NCBI GenBank assembly: GCA_009841225.1
Contig: VXMF01000030.1
Span: forward strand, 338,228-402,227
DNA from: Terriglobia bacterium
Lineage (GTDB): Bacteria; Acidobacteriota; Terriglobia; Bryobacterales; UBA6623
Reading direction: 5' to 3'
DNA: 64,000 nucleotides
Shown here: piece after piece, positions 27,424-36,759 of the stretch
How the letters are laid out: each line of letters opens with the position of its first letter
How positions within the stretch are numbered: position 1 is the stretch's first letter
Program-made: the position numbers and the translations under genes
The notes under the pieces: model-generated
Seen by the model: the letters and a program-made list of their open reading frames with translations, nothing else
The model's database searches: none
What the model was told of the DNA's origin: nothing

Positions 27424-28896
27424 ATGGGGAGAGCTTCCTCGGCAGTCCTTCTTCTGAGCATCGGGACTCTTCTGGCAGGCATTGCGCAGGGAGCCGATCG
27501 GCCGAACTTCGTGCTCATCTTTGCCGACGATCTCGGTTACGGCGACCTCTCCTCCTACGGCCACCCGTCTTTCCAGACTCCGCACCTAGACGGCATGGCT
27601 GCGGACGGAGCGCGCTTCACTGACTTCTACGTGCCAATGCCCTATTGCGCACCATCGAGGGCCTCCATTCTTACCGGCCGCTATCCGTTCCGTCATGGCG
27701 TTGTGGGCAACCCTACTCCGGACAACGGCGTGAATGACTACGGCTTGCCGGCCCGCGAGATCACCATCGCGCAGGCCCTCAAGCAGCAGGGCTATGCGAC
27801 CGCCTGCATCGGCAAGTGGCACCTCGGGCACATCCCGGAATATCTCCCGATCAAGCGAGGTTTCGATTCCTATTTCGGCATCCTCTACTCGAACGACATG
27901 CGCCCGGTCCAGCTCGTCGAGGATGATCGAGTCATCGAGTACCCGGTCGTTCAGGGGACCCTTACGAAACGCTATACGGAGCGGGCGTTACGCTTCATCG
28001 AATCCAAGCCCGACGAGCCGTTCTTCCTCTACCTCCCGCACGCGATGCCCCACAAGCCGCTCGCCGCCTCGGAGGAGTTCTACACTCCCGACACCCCGCA
28101 TGACTTGTACGCCGACGTCATTCGCGAAATGGATTGGTCCGTGGGCCAGATCCTCGCGAAGCTGCGGGACCTCGATCTTGACCGGATGACACTCGTAGTC
28201 TTCACTTCCGACAACGGCCCCTCGTGGGGCGGATCTACCGGCGGTTTGCGCGGCATGAAGGGGAGAACCTGGGACGGAGGAATCCGTGTTCCGTTCATCG
28301 CATGGTGGCCGGGCCGCATACCGGCGCGCCTGGTCTCCAAGGAAGTTGCCGCTTCGATTGACATCTTTCCGACCTTTGCGGGGCTTGCCGGTGCCTCGCT
28401 CCCCGTTGACCGCACCTTAGACGGCCGTGACATCCTCCCGCTGATGACATCGCCTGGCGCCCGCAGTCCGCATGAGGCCGTTCTCGCAATGTCCGGCGGC
28501 CGGATTCACATTGTGCGGTCGGGCAAGTGGAAGCTCCATGTTCGCGCTCCCGGGGCGTCGCGGGGCCCTGCGAACATTCAAGGCTACATCGATGCGTCGT
28601 TCAATTTCCGAAGTCCTGACGGCACAACGATCATCGCGCCATTCGAGCAACCCCACCCCACGCGGCATCCGGGAGTGCTGACGGGAGATCCTCGCAAGGA
28701 CATGATGCTCTTCGACCTCGAGGCTGACCCTTCCGAGCAACGGGATGTTGCCGATTCGCATCCGGAAGTCGTGAAGAGACTGAAGGCACTCTTCGATGAG
28801 TACGACGGCGAGGAGATTCCCCAACCGGGGGCAGGATTCACCGGACTGCGGCGAATCAAGGGCGGCGCACTGCGCTACGACTCGATCCTGCCGTAG
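27424..28896 (+). CDS. Secreted sulfatase (type I, formylglycine-dependent)
   Basis: A 490-residue sulfatase with a signal peptide (AVLLLSIGTLLAGIAQG). The modification motif CAPSR (Cys75) followed by ASILTGRYP, the calcium site FADDLGYGD (Asp35/Asp36), IGKWHLGH and the SDNGPSWGG strand are all present, so the enzyme should be active once Cys75 is converted to formylglycine by a sulfatase-modifying enzyme. No such maturase is in the window. Targets could be sulfated polysaccharides. GGAGG at 27408-27412 favours the GTG 27421 or the ATG 27424; an earlier GTG (27397) lacks this. I list the ATG. Confidence 0.92.
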   Translation: MGRASSAVLLLSIGTLLAGIAQGADRPNFVLIFADDLGYGDLSSYGHPSFQTPHLDGMAADGARFTDFYVPMPYCAPSRASILTGRYPFRHGVVGNPTPDNGVNDYGLPAREITIAQALKQQGYATACIGKWHLGHIPEYLPIKRGFDSYFGILYSNDMRPVQLVEDDRVIEYPVVQGTLTKRYTERALRFIESKPDEPFFLYLPHAMPHKPLAASEEFYTPDTPHDLYADVIREMDWSVGQILAKLRDLDLDRMTLVVFTSDNGPSWGGSTGGLRGMKGRTWDGGIRVPFIAWWPGRIPARLVSKEVAASIDIFPTFAGLAGASLPVDRTLDGRDILPLMTSPGARSPHEAVLAMSGGRIHIVRSGKWKLHVRAPGASRGPANIQGYIDASFNFRSPDGTTIIAPFEQPHPTRHPGVLTGDPRKDMMLFDLEADPSEQRDVADSHPEVVKRLKALFDEYDGEEIPQPGAGFTGLRRIKGGALRYDSILP

Positions 28897-29129
28897 CAAC
28901 GTCGACCGACTGGAGCCCTATACCCAGCTCTGCGAGATGTAGTCTCCTATGCCTGCTCGATTCCCTGCTAGCGTCTCCGAATGGCCTTCGGTGGCGAGGT
29001 CCGTATTCGGTGAGGGCAACAAGGCTTGGGTGGTTGTTACGCCGGCGACGAAGTCGGAAAGACTGCGGATCATGGCGGTCAGCCCTGCACCGACAGCGGC
29101 AAGCGCTTCGGAATATGGACGGCTCTCGA

Positions 29130-31097
29130 TCAGCCTGCGACAGGGAGATGGATCGTGAACACGCTGCCCTGCCCGGGCACGCTACGCAGGGTCAGTCGAC
29201 CGCCCATGCCGTGCACCATGCGCTTCGCCAGATTCAGTCCCAGCCCGGAGCCGGGCACCTTGGAATCGTTCGCGCTGACAGACCGGTAGTAAGGTTCGAA
29301 GATGCTGCGCACCTCCTTAGGCGCGACGCCGGGACCACGGTCGTGTACGCTGATTTCCACTTCGGGCGTCTCATCGCCGTTAGTCGCGGCCACCTCCAGC
29401 TTGACCCAGCGTCCTGGCAAGCCGTACTTGACAGCATTGCTCAGCAAGTTCCCAAGACTCTGCTTCAGGGCGGTCTCATCGGCCAAGACAGGCGGTATTT
29501 CATCTGCATCGGAGCGCTCCAGCACGAAACCTGCCCGATCAATAATCGGCCGCGCGTGCTCCACGGCATCGTCCACCACCGCCGCGGTGTCAACCGCGAC
29601 CACGTCGTAGCGATCTGAACCGGAGTCGAGGGAGACGAGCTTCAAGGTTTGCTCGATCATTTCGCTAAGGCGCCGCCCTTCGTCACGAATCAACTTGCCA
29701 TAGCCCAGCGCCTTCTCGCTGGTGCCCAATACGCCGGCGGCGATGTTGTCGCCCATCGCGCGGATGGCCGTGACCGGAGTCCTCAGCTCGTGCGAAACCG
29801 CCGTCGCGAACTCCATGCGCATGTTGGCAAGCCTCGATGCGCGCCGTAACGAAACCACGACCAGGGCCATGGCTCCGCCCACAAGCAGCAACAGGCACGA
29901 CGCTATCGCCAAACTCCGCTGGTACTGGAGCGCCAGAACATCCTCCAACGAACCATCGACGTGCTTGACTATGACTTCCACGCGATGTTGGCGGTCTCCA
30001 GTCAAGAACAAACGCGGGCGGTCTGGAGTGAACGGCAGCACGCCAGTCTCGCTAGCGTCCTCTTCGTAGCGCCGGCGAGCCCGACGGTAACGACCGATCT
30101 CAATGGAATCGGGATCGGGGACATCTGACCGCAGCGCGACCCGCTGAACACCGCCGAGCCTCGCGACCGGGTTAGGCACGGAGCCCATCGTTAGCAGCAC
30201 TTGGCGGCGGACGTCGGCCGTCTCCTCGCTAGCCTCAACGGGCCGGTCGTCGCCGACACTCCAAGCTTCCGCGTCAGAAGCAGACGGCTCGGTCCCAACA
30301 TAGGGATTCGACGTATCGGCACGATCAGACCTATAGAAGTCCGTGACTTCGTCGTCCACGACGAACGCAACATCGAACAACACGTTGCCCGCCATGGCGC
30401 GGAAGTGCCTCCTTACCAATGCCGGCAGTATGTGCTGGCGGATATGCTCAACGTCCAACTGCAGTACCAAGTAGCCTTCGAACTGCAAGTCACGCTCGCC
30501 GCTCACGGGTTCTCTAGCAAGCGTGGCAACCGGTCTCACCAAGGCCGAGTAGTCCGGGTAGTACAGCCACGTCGACAGCCACGGTGTGCTGATCACACGG
30601 CGATGCCGTGAAATCGTCGCCCGCAGCCGAGCTTCGAGGTCTTGGTGGCCATGCTCCGGCTGGACTGGTTCCCATCGCTGTTCGACGAGCTTCAGCTCTG
30701 CTAAGCGAGGCTTGGCTCGATTGGACGCATCATGGAACAGAATGCGCTTGATGGCGGGTCCGTGGCCGGAAGACTCGTGCCACACGAAAAGGGACTCGGC
30801 GAAGCGACGGGCCCGCTCGGAAGCGTCCCATCTAGGATCGGCCCGGAAAACCGTCAAGAGGTGCGACACTTCCTTGTGCAAGCTGCGGTTGAACACTCTG
30901 ATTGAGAAGCGTCCCGCAGCCATCACCTGCTCACGGTGAGCATCGTTGGCCCGCTTGATCCACGAGAACTGCACGCTTCCCAAGATGGCGAGCGTCAGAC
31001 AGCAAGCGGCAATGAGCAGTATCGAGCGTAGATCCTGGCTCGCGCCCAGCTTGCCTCGATAGGCACGGAAAATCGGACTATTTCGCAGCTTCTGCAC
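29130..31097 (-). CDS. Membrane sensor histidine kinase (orphan)
   Basis: A 655-residue kinase starting with GTG. TM1 spans about residues 24-44 and TM2 about 395-415, with a roughly 350-residue periplasmic sensing region of unrecognised type between. After TM2 comes HisKA with His436 in SHELRTPVTAIR, then the HATPase region with its N box (GNLLSNAVKYG), the HDRGPGV loop and GSGLGLNLAKRMVHG. All catalytic elements are intact. No response regulator lies nearby: the neighbours are a convergent sulfatase and an M1-like protease on the same strand. The partner must be elsewhere, and the signal is unknown. Confidence 0.93.
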   Translation of the reverse strand: MQKLRNSPIFRAYRGKLGASQDLRSILLIAACCLTLAILGSVQFSWIKRANDAHREQVMAAGRFSIRVFNRSLHKEVSHLLTVFRADPRWDASERARRFAESLFVWHESSGHGPAIKRILFHDASNRAKPRLAELKLVEQRWEPVQPEHGHQDLEARLRATISRHRRVISTPWLSTWLYYPDYSALVRPVATLAREPVSGERDLQFEGYLVLQLDVEHIRQHILPALVRRHFRAMAGNVLFDVAFVVDDEVTDFYRSDRADTSNPYVGTEPSASDAEAWSVGDDRPVEASEETADVRRQVLLTMGSVPNPVARLGGVQRVALRSDVPDPDSIEIGRYRRARRRYEEDASETGVLPFTPDRPRLFLTGDRQHRVEVIVKHVDGSLEDVLALQYQRSLAIASCLLLLVGGAMALVVVSLRRASRLANMRMEFATAVSHELRTPVTAIRAMGDNIAAGVLGTSEKALGYGKLIRDEGRRLSEMIEQTLKLVSLDSGSDRYDVVAVDTAAVVDDAVEHARPIIDRAGFVLERSDADEIPPVLADETALKQSLGNLLSNAVKYGLPGRWVKLEVAATNGDETPEVEISVHDRGPGVAPKEVRSIFEPYYRSVSANDSKVPGSGLGLNLAKRMVHGMGGRLTLRSVPGQGSVFTIHLPVAG

Positions 31098-31388
31098 TAG
31101 ACCATCGCTAGGCTCGAGGCCGGGTCATTCCTGCCCCGCAAGAGCTCAGGCTGGCGGTGCGCCGACGATACCAACCTTCGCGCCAGCGCGCCCCCGCCCA
31201 AGTCCTCTACTGCTAGAGTTTACACTTAATCACAATCCGACGGGCGCAGATCGCAGGTGCGTGGATGACCAGCGCTGGGTCACTCCCATCGGGAGATCAA
31301 CAGCCGCAGCACGGGTCGAACCCACGCGGCCCTCCGCTTGGCGCCTGCGACGGCGGAGCATGCGCGTTCCCAACTGATCGCGGCGCCG

Positions 31389-33803
31389 TCACGGCGTGTC
31401 GGCCAACAGCGAAGCCTGCGGGTCAATCGCAACTCGCGAGGCCGGATTTCGCAGCACGATGGAGACGCGAGACGGATCGGTGCCATCGCCCACGCTGACT
31501 GTCTTGACGAGCGAGCGCCCCGGCAGGGTATGCACTTCCACGGGCACCTGCAGCGGGAAGTACTCGGGAACCCCGGTCTGGGTGATGCGCATCTCGAATC
31601 GATGGCGGCCGCCGCTGGCGGTCTGATCCCATTCCACGGCAAGGCGGGGGATGCCCGTTCCATGGACCCATTGATCGAAGAAATCGCTCAGTCCCGCGTC
31701 GTTGTAACCATCAGGCACGAATCTTGCGGCCAGCGCTTGAAACTGCTCGGTGGTCACCGGCCCGCCCGAGCGCTGCTCGCAAAGCTGGCGCAGCATTGTG
31801 AAGAAACTCTCGTCCCCGACGATGCCGCGCAGCATGTGCAGGATCCAGGCACCCTTCTCGTACACGATGACACGGTAGGCCTCTGGCAGCTTCGACGTTC
31901 GCAGCCGCCTTCCCAGTATGATCGGGCCGGCGCTCTCGACGGTCTTGCCGTCCACCTTGCGCAGGAGGTTCTGCCGGAACGCGGCGAGCACTTCGTTGCG
32001 CTCGGCAACTCCCTTGCGCTGCTCGATCCACAGCAGGGACGAATACGTGGCCAGCCCTTCCATGATCCAAGCATCGCGATCCATCCGGGATGTCACCACG
32101 TTGCCCCACCATTGATGGGCAATCTCGTGCGGCCGCATGAGGTCCGCAAAGAACCGCTGCGCACTCCCGGACAGGTCCCGCAGGGGCCTATCGCCCCTCT
32201 CGAAATAGCTCAAGGTGGAGGCATAGACCAAGCCCGGGAAGCCCTGGCCGAAGCCCCCCGGCACAGGCGACACCACTGTCACCGGCATGGCTGGCTCGCC
32301 GAAGCGCGCGAGGAAGTAGCGGAACGCGTCAGCGCTCTCATCGGCGATCCGATCAATGTCTTCGGAGGGATCGGCCACGGGCGGCTGCGGCAGGACCACC
32401 ACAGGCGGCGCGACCTGCCTGCGGCGGCGCCCGGGCAGCACGGGCGCCGGCATGATGACCGGCGTGCGCGGCGGCTGCAGGCGCCGTTCGACGCTCTTGG
32501 TCGCACGAACCTCGACGCGATACCCCTCGACCATTCGGCTGGCCGACACATAGCTGCCAAGATTGAATCCGGCCAAGCGAATGGGCTTCCCGCTGACGAA
32601 GCGCGACATCCGCATGCCGCCATCGGTGGCGTCTTCGACGCGCTCCCCGGTGGCCACGAGGTCTAGGTTGGCCGGGTAGCGGAAAGTCAGTTCGAAATCG
32701 CTGTACTCCCACCCGATGCGCGGGTACCAGTTGCCGCGATCGCCGACGTAGTAGACGCCCGACCCGGCATCGGACACCACCTTGCCGGCGTATTCGAACT
32801 CGATCGGATAGCGGCCAGCGTTCGCAAGCCGGTCCGGCAACAGCACCACGGCGAGGGAGTCTTCGGCGCTGCGGCGATGCCTAGGCACTGCCTGGGACTG
32901 CTGCAGGAATTCGACCGGCTCGCCGGCGATCCTGACCGCGCTCAACGCAAGCTTGTCCGAGATTTCAAAGCTCAGCGCGCGGGCAGCCGGATCGGCGAGG
33001 GCCAGTGTCGCCTCGGCCTTGACCTGCATGTGGAGGTCGGCACCGAGTCGCGCCGCAATGCGGTAGTCCTCCAAGCGGGCGGGCTGTGGCGGAACCTGCC
33101 TTCGTCCGGTGCGTACGGAGCGGCCTTCGAAGCGGGACCAGATTTCGTAGTACTCGCGGCCCTGCGAGCGCACCATCTGCCCGGCAATCACCTGTTCTGG
33201 CAGCGTGTGGTCCACCACGACGTCGAAGCGCCCGAGCGTTGCGCCGCGGATCACGGCGACAAAGAATCCCGCAGCGGCCGATTGCGCCGAGTACAGGTCC
33301 GTGAGCACCCGCAGGGCCGATCCTTCGAGCAGGTTGCGCAGGACGACGGACCATCTCGGCGCTATGCGCGCGCCCGCCTCGGCATCGAGGCTGTACGCAG
33401 CCGATCGCTCGATCGCCTCCTCGAGAGCCTCCGGCGTGTCGTCGGTGAAAAACATCATGGCGTTGCGGAATTTCTCGTTGAGAATCGTCTCGTCGAGGAA
33501 CCGCGCCATCGATTCACGCTCGGACGGCAGCGGCGGGATCACCAAGACCTCGCCGACATCGGTCTGCGAAGTGGCTAGGAACAGCGCCGCAACCGTCCTG
33601 CCGAGCACGGGTTTGGCAAAGATCAGATGTCCGTCTGTGAAGTAAAGCTTGACCTCCTCACGCTCCAAGAAGACATCGCGCACGCGGTAGCAGCGCTCCG
33701 GGTCCAATTCGAGGGAGCGGATCTTGCGCAGGTCCGCGGCACCGTCGGCCGCGCCCAGCGCCAGGGCAGCCGAAATGGTCGCTGTGACAAGGCGCGGAAG
33801 CAT
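31389..33803 (-). CDS. M1-family-like zinc metalloprotease
   Basis: An 804-residue exported or membrane-associated gluzincin. A signal-like N-terminus (LPRLVTATISAALALGAA) is followed by a roughly 230-residue unassigned domain, the M1-type N-terminal beta domain (about 245-440), a Pro/Arg-rich linker (about 444-478), and the catalytic domain with HEIAH (His559, Glu560, His563) and the third ligand Glu582 in MEGLATYSS. The substrate-recognition GAMEN sequence of true aminopeptidases is not seen; the equivalent region reads FGQGFPGLVYAS. It may therefore be a non-canonical peptidase. I start at 33803 since the signal-like segment begins there. It precedes the kinase gene on the same strand. Confidence 0.85.
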   Translation of the reverse strand: MLPRLVTATISAALALGAADGAADLRKIRSLELDPERCYRVRDVFLEREEVKLYFTDGHLIFAKPVLGRTVAALFLATSQTDVGEVLVIPPLPSERESMARFLDETILNEKFRNAMMFFTDDTPEALEEAIERSAAYSLDAEAGARIAPRWSVVLRNLLEGSALRVLTDLYSAQSAAAGFFVAVIRGATLGRFDVVVDHTLPEQVIAGQMVRSQGREYYEIWSRFEGRSVRTGRRQVPPQPARLEDYRIAARLGADLHMQVKAEATLALADPAARALSFEISDKLALSAVRIAGEPVEFLQQSQAVPRHRRSAEDSLAVVLLPDRLANAGRYPIEFEYAGKVVSDAGSGVYYVGDRGNWYPRIGWEYSDFELTFRYPANLDLVATGERVEDATDGGMRMSRFVSGKPIRLAGFNLGSYVSASRMVEGYRVEVRATKSVERRLQPPRTPVIMPAPVLPGRRRRQVAPPVVVLPQPPVADPSEDIDRIADESADAFRYFLARFGEPAMPVTVVSPVPGGFGQGFPGLVYASTLSYFERGDRPLRDLSGSAQRFFADLMRPHEIAHQWWGNVVTSRMDRDAWIMEGLATYSSLLWIEQRKGVAERNEVLAAFRQNLLRKVDGKTVESAGPIILGRRLRTSKLPEAYRVIVYEKGAWILHMLRGIVGDESFFTMLRQLCEQRSGGPVTTEQFQALAARFVPDGYNDAGLSDFFDQWVHGTGIPRLAVEWDQTASGGRHRFEMRITQTGVPEYFPLQVPVEVHTLPGRSLVKTVSVGDGTDPSRVSIVLRNPASRVAIDPQASLLADTP

Positions 33804-33925
33804 CAGCCGACCCAAGTCGCATTGTAAAGCCGGCGACAAGAATCGCACCGCTGCAACCCTGCCCCGGCCCCGCCCGTCTGACCTGACAGCTGGGTGAGCG
33901 CGAGCCGCCCAGACCGAGGACCACG

Positions 33926-34972
33926 ATGAAACGCAGATTCTCCAAGACCTGTCTTGCAACCGCTGTGCTGCTGCTAGCAGCAGGCCTCTGCCCAGCGGAG
34001 GTGGGCCAGCCTGTGCCAGAAAGCAAGCGCCAGCCCAAGAATGACAAGGAGGACGTCTCCAAGATCGGCGATCGCGGCGTTGGCAAGGCGGTCAATTTCT
34101 ACAGCCTCGAAAAGGAGATCCAACTCGGCAAGCAGCTGGCCGCCGATGTCGAGAGGAACGCCAAGATCGTCGACGACCCCGTGATCGCCGAGTACGTCAA
34201 CCGCATCGGGCAGAACATCGTCAACAACTCCGACGCCAAGGTGCCGTTCACGATCAAGGTGATCGATTCCGACGAGGTCAACGCGTTCGCGCTGCCCGGG
34301 GGCTACTTCTTCGTCAATACCGGCCTGATCGAACTGGCGCAGAGCGAGGCCGAGTTGGCCGGCGTGATGGCGCACGAGATCGCGCACGTGGCCGCGCGCC
34401 ACGGCACTCGCAGCGCGACGCGGGCACAACTGGTCCAGTACGCCAGCATTCCGCTGCTGTTTATCGGCGGCTGGGCCGGTTACGGCATCCAGCAAGCTGC
34501 CAACTTCGCCATTCCGATGACGATGCTGAAGTTCTCGCGGGAGTTCGAACACCAAGCCGATTTCCTTGGAGTCCAGTATCTGTACAAAGCGGGGTATGAC
34601 CCGGCCGCGATGGTGCAGTTCTTCGAGCGGCTCAAGGCGATGCAGAAGCGGAACAAGAACGCGATCGCCAAGGCGTTCAGCTCCCACCCGCTCACGAAGA
34701 GCCGCATCAAGGCGGTGCAGAAGACGATCGACCAGCTGTTGCCGGAACAGCCGGAATACGCGGTCAGCAGCAGCGAGTTCGATGACGTCAAGGTACGCCT
34801 GGCAAAGCTGAACGCGAGGCGCAAGCCAGCCGAGAGGGACCCCAACCGGCCGACGCTGCGTCGCAGTGCGAGCGACGAGCCGATTCTGCCCTCCGATATC
34901 GAGAACGACCCGGTAGACCCGGCAAACGATCAGGACGAGCGTCCCAAGCTCAAGCGCCGGTCGGTATCTTGA
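33926..34972 (+). CDS. M48-family zinc metalloprotease
   Basis: A 348-residue exported peptidase with an N-terminal signal (TCLATAVLLLAAGLCPAE, a possible lipoprotein-like cysteine). The M48 motif HEIAH (His150, Glu151, His154) follows AELAGVMA, and SREFEHQADFLG supplies the third zinc ligand. The domain is like the BepA/LoiP periplasmic proteases that help outer-membrane protein quality control. The C-terminal 60 residues are charged and low in hydrophobics. It is divergent from the M1-like gene by 122 bases, so two zinc proteases share an upstream region. Confidence 0.9.
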   Translation: MKRRFSKTCLATAVLLLAAGLCPAEVGQPVPESKRQPKNDKEDVSKIGDRGVGKAVNFYSLEKEIQLGKQLAADVERNAKIVDDPVIAEYVNRIGQNIVNNSDAKVPFTIKVIDSDEVNAFALPGGYFFVNTGLIELAQSEAELAGVMAHEIAHVAARHGTRSATRAQLVQYASIPLLFIGGWAGYGIQQAANFAIPMTMLKFSREFEHQADFLGVQYLYKAGYDPAAMVQFFERLKAMQKRNKNAIAKAFSSHPLTKSRIKAVQKTIDQLLPEQPEYAVSSSEFDDVKVRLAKLNARRKPAERDPNRPTLRRSASDEPILPSDIENDPVDPANDQDERPKLKRRSVS

Positions 34973-34990
34973 TCCATTGCAAATGCAGGA

Positions 34991-35022
34991 CCGGGGCGCG
35001 GCTTCGCCCTGCCGCGCCCCGG
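34991..35022. terminator. Strong bidirectional hairpin between convergent genes
   Basis: Perfect 12-base arms CCGGGGCGCGGC / GCCGCGCCCCGG with an 8-base loop, 18 bases after the M48 stop and just before the stop of the convergent aminotransferase. No U-run on either strand, but position and stem strength fit a shared terminator. Confidence 0.6.
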
Positions 35023-35059
35023 GCACAACGCCATTAGTGGGCGCGGAGCGAGGGCGGAC

Positions 35060-36427
35060 CTAGCGTTGGCGCAGCCACTCGGTCGTGTCGCCAAGCGCCT
35101 CGCCAAAGCGATCCAGGGCCAAGTCGATCTCAGACTCGCTGACAATCAGCGGGGGCGAGAAAGCGATCGCGTCCCCGAGGGCGCGCAGGATCACGCCACG
35201 CTCCAAGGCCCGCTCCATGCAGTGCATCCCGACCCCTAGTGCCGGGTCGAAGGGTTGCTTGGTCGACTTGTCCCGCACCAGTTCCACGGCCGCCATCAGG
35301 CCGACGCCGCGAATCTCGCCGACCAGCGGATGGTCGGCGTACCGGTCCCGCAGGCCCTGCTGCAGCCTTGGCGCAAGCCGGCGCACGCGGCCAACCACAT
35401 CGATTTCCTCGTAGATCTTGAGGCATTCCAGAGCCACTGCCGCGCTGACGGGATGGCCGCTGTATGTGAAGCCGTGCGCGAACGTCCCGATCTCGTCGCT
35501 GCCTTGCCGCAGTACGTCATAGACCCGCTGATTGACTACTACTGCCGATATCGGCGCATACGCTGAGGAGAGCTGCTTGGCGGTCGTGAGGATGTCAGGC
35601 TTGATGCCGAACGTCTGTGACCCCCACAGGTTTCCCGTCCGCCCGAAACCGCAGATCACCTCGTCGGCAACGAACAGCATCTCGTACTTATCGGTGACTC
35701 GCTGGATCTTCTCGAAGTATCCGACCGGGGGCAGCAGCACGCCACCCGCGCCCATCACAGGCTCGGCGATCATCGCGGCGACGGTTTCGGGCCCTTCGGC
35801 GAGAATCTGCTGGTCCAGCTCGCTCGCGAGGCGGGAAGCGTAGGCTTCTTCGGACTCGCCCGGACGCGCTCCGCGATAGTAGTGCGGGCGTGACGCGTGG
35901 ATGACGTTCGGGATCGGCAGATCGAACTTGCGGTGATTGCGGAAGATGCCGGTCAGGCTCGCGGCGGCGACGGTGGAGCCATGAAAGCCGTCGCGGCGGG
36001 AAATGATCTTCTTCTTCTCGGGCCGCCCGAGCGCGTTGCTGAAGAACCAGACGATCTTGACGACGGTATCAGCAGCCTCCGAGCCGGAATTCGCGAAGAA
36101 GACCTTCGACATCGGCACCGGTGCGAGCTTCAGGAGCCGCTCGGCCAGTTCAATCGCCGGAGAGTGGCTGCGCGAGCCGAACAGGTGCATGAAGGGCAGC
36201 GTCTTGAACTGTCTGGCCGCAGCCTCGGCCAGGCGCGGCTCATTGAATCCCAGGGACGCGCACCACAGCCCGGACGCCGCCTCCAAATACGCCCTTCCGT
36301 CTTCGTCATAGACCCAGACTCCGTCGCCCCTGGTGATGACCAGGGCGCCTTCACGCTCGTGGCTGGCCGGATTCGTAAACGGGTGTATCAGGCTGGCAAC
36401 GTCCCGATCCGTGCTGAGTTCAGGCAT
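35060..36427 (-). CDS. Class III pyridoxal-phosphate aminotransferase
   Basis: A 455-residue fold-type I enzyme of the omega-amino-acid/ornithine group. The conserved glycine-rich phosphate loop NSGSEAADT (113-121), the aspartate with VADEVICGFGRTG (Asp255) and Lys284 in TTAKQLSSAY are present. The closest look is to the omega-amino acid:pyruvate or beta-alanine transaminases, which use pyruvate or 2-oxoglutarate. It is not BioA, despite the biotin genes at 44-47 kb; I saw no specific 7-keto-8-aminopelargonate signature. The ATG at 36427 is eight bases after TACACT and gives the expected N-terminus; the open frame upstream is not conserved-looking. Confidence 0.9.
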   Translation of the reverse strand: MPELSTDRDVASLIHPFTNPASHEREGALVITRGDGVWVYDEDGRAYLEAASGLWCASLGFNEPRLAEAAARQFKTLPFMHLFGSRSHSPAIELAERLLKLAPVPMSKVFFANSGSEAADTVVKIVWFFSNALGRPEKKKIISRRDGFHGSTVAAASLTGIFRNHRKFDLPIPNVIHASRPHYYRGARPGESEEAYASRLASELDQQILAEGPETVAAMIAEPVMGAGGVLLPPVGYFEKIQRVTDKYEMLFVADEVICGFGRTGNLWGSQTFGIKPDILTTAKQLSSAYAPISAVVVNQRVYDVLRQGSDEIGTFAHGFTYSGHPVSAAVALECLKIYEEIDVVGRVRRLAPRLQQGLRDRYADHPLVGEIRGVGLMAAVELVRDKSTKQPFDPALGVGMHCMERALERGVILRALGDAIAFSPPLIVSESEIDLALDRFGEALGDTTEWLRQR

Positions 36428-36435
36428 ACCCTGCG

Positions 36436-36441
36436 AGTGTA
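36436..36441 (-). promoter_or_regulatory. -10-like hexamer before the class III aminotransferase gene
   Basis: TACACT on the minus strand, eight bases before the ATG at 36427; a spacing expected for a leaderless transcript. Confidence 0.4.
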
Positions 36442-36647
36442 GCGCGGGACAGAAGGCACGAGCCCAGCGCCACCGGAGCGACGAAGCGAACGAGCGGTGA
36501 CAACGCCCGGTGCGTATCGGAGCCGCCATGAAAGAGCCTGGCCGTATCGTGGTGGCGGCGATGATCTCGCTGCTGGTCCCGGCTGGAAGGGGGCGTGATG
36601 TGGCTGCTTCAGGCGGGCGTGGTCCGACCGGACCGTGTCTGGAATCC

Positions 36648-36713
36648 GGACTTGGCGAGATCCCGAGCAAGAGCCAATGGTTCTGGCGGCTTGCCTTTCT
36701 CCTCGCCAAGTCC
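36648..36713. repeat. Long imperfect hairpin with 12-base perfect outer arms
   Basis: GGACTTGGCGAG at 36648-36659 pairs perfectly with CTCGCCAAGTCC at 36702-36713. The 42-base interior holds a second, shorter pairing (GCAAG..CC with GGCTTGC). It lies about 47 bases beyond the stop of the leftward Cache/FxLYD gene, so it could be a terminator, an mRNA-stabilising structure or a small structured RNA. Confidence 0.5.
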
Positions 36714-36759
36714 TACTTGTGTCAAGACTGCGCTAGACTCCGGCTGGCTGGCGATGGCG

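Larger units (their letters stand above)
36428..36759. other. Intergenic region with a long inverted repeat
   Basis: 332 bases between two leftward genes. It has no credible gene. It holds the promoter of the aminotransferase (near 36436) and the inverted repeat at 36648-36713. Confidence 0.5.

Noticed and set aside
28949..29158. Small rightward frame between the sulfatase and the kinase.
   Set aside because: Runs into the kinase gene antisense, has no ribosome site and no family resemblance.
31313..31323. GGGTCGAACCC, resembling a tRNA T-arm between the kinase and M1-like genes.
   Set aside because: No matching acceptor, anticodon or D-arm at correct distances on either strand, and the loop length is wrong.
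35060..36427. Class III aminotransferase as the missing BioA.
   Set aside because: The sequence looks like an omega-amino acid transaminase and lies 8 kb from the biotin genes; I would not assign bioA.
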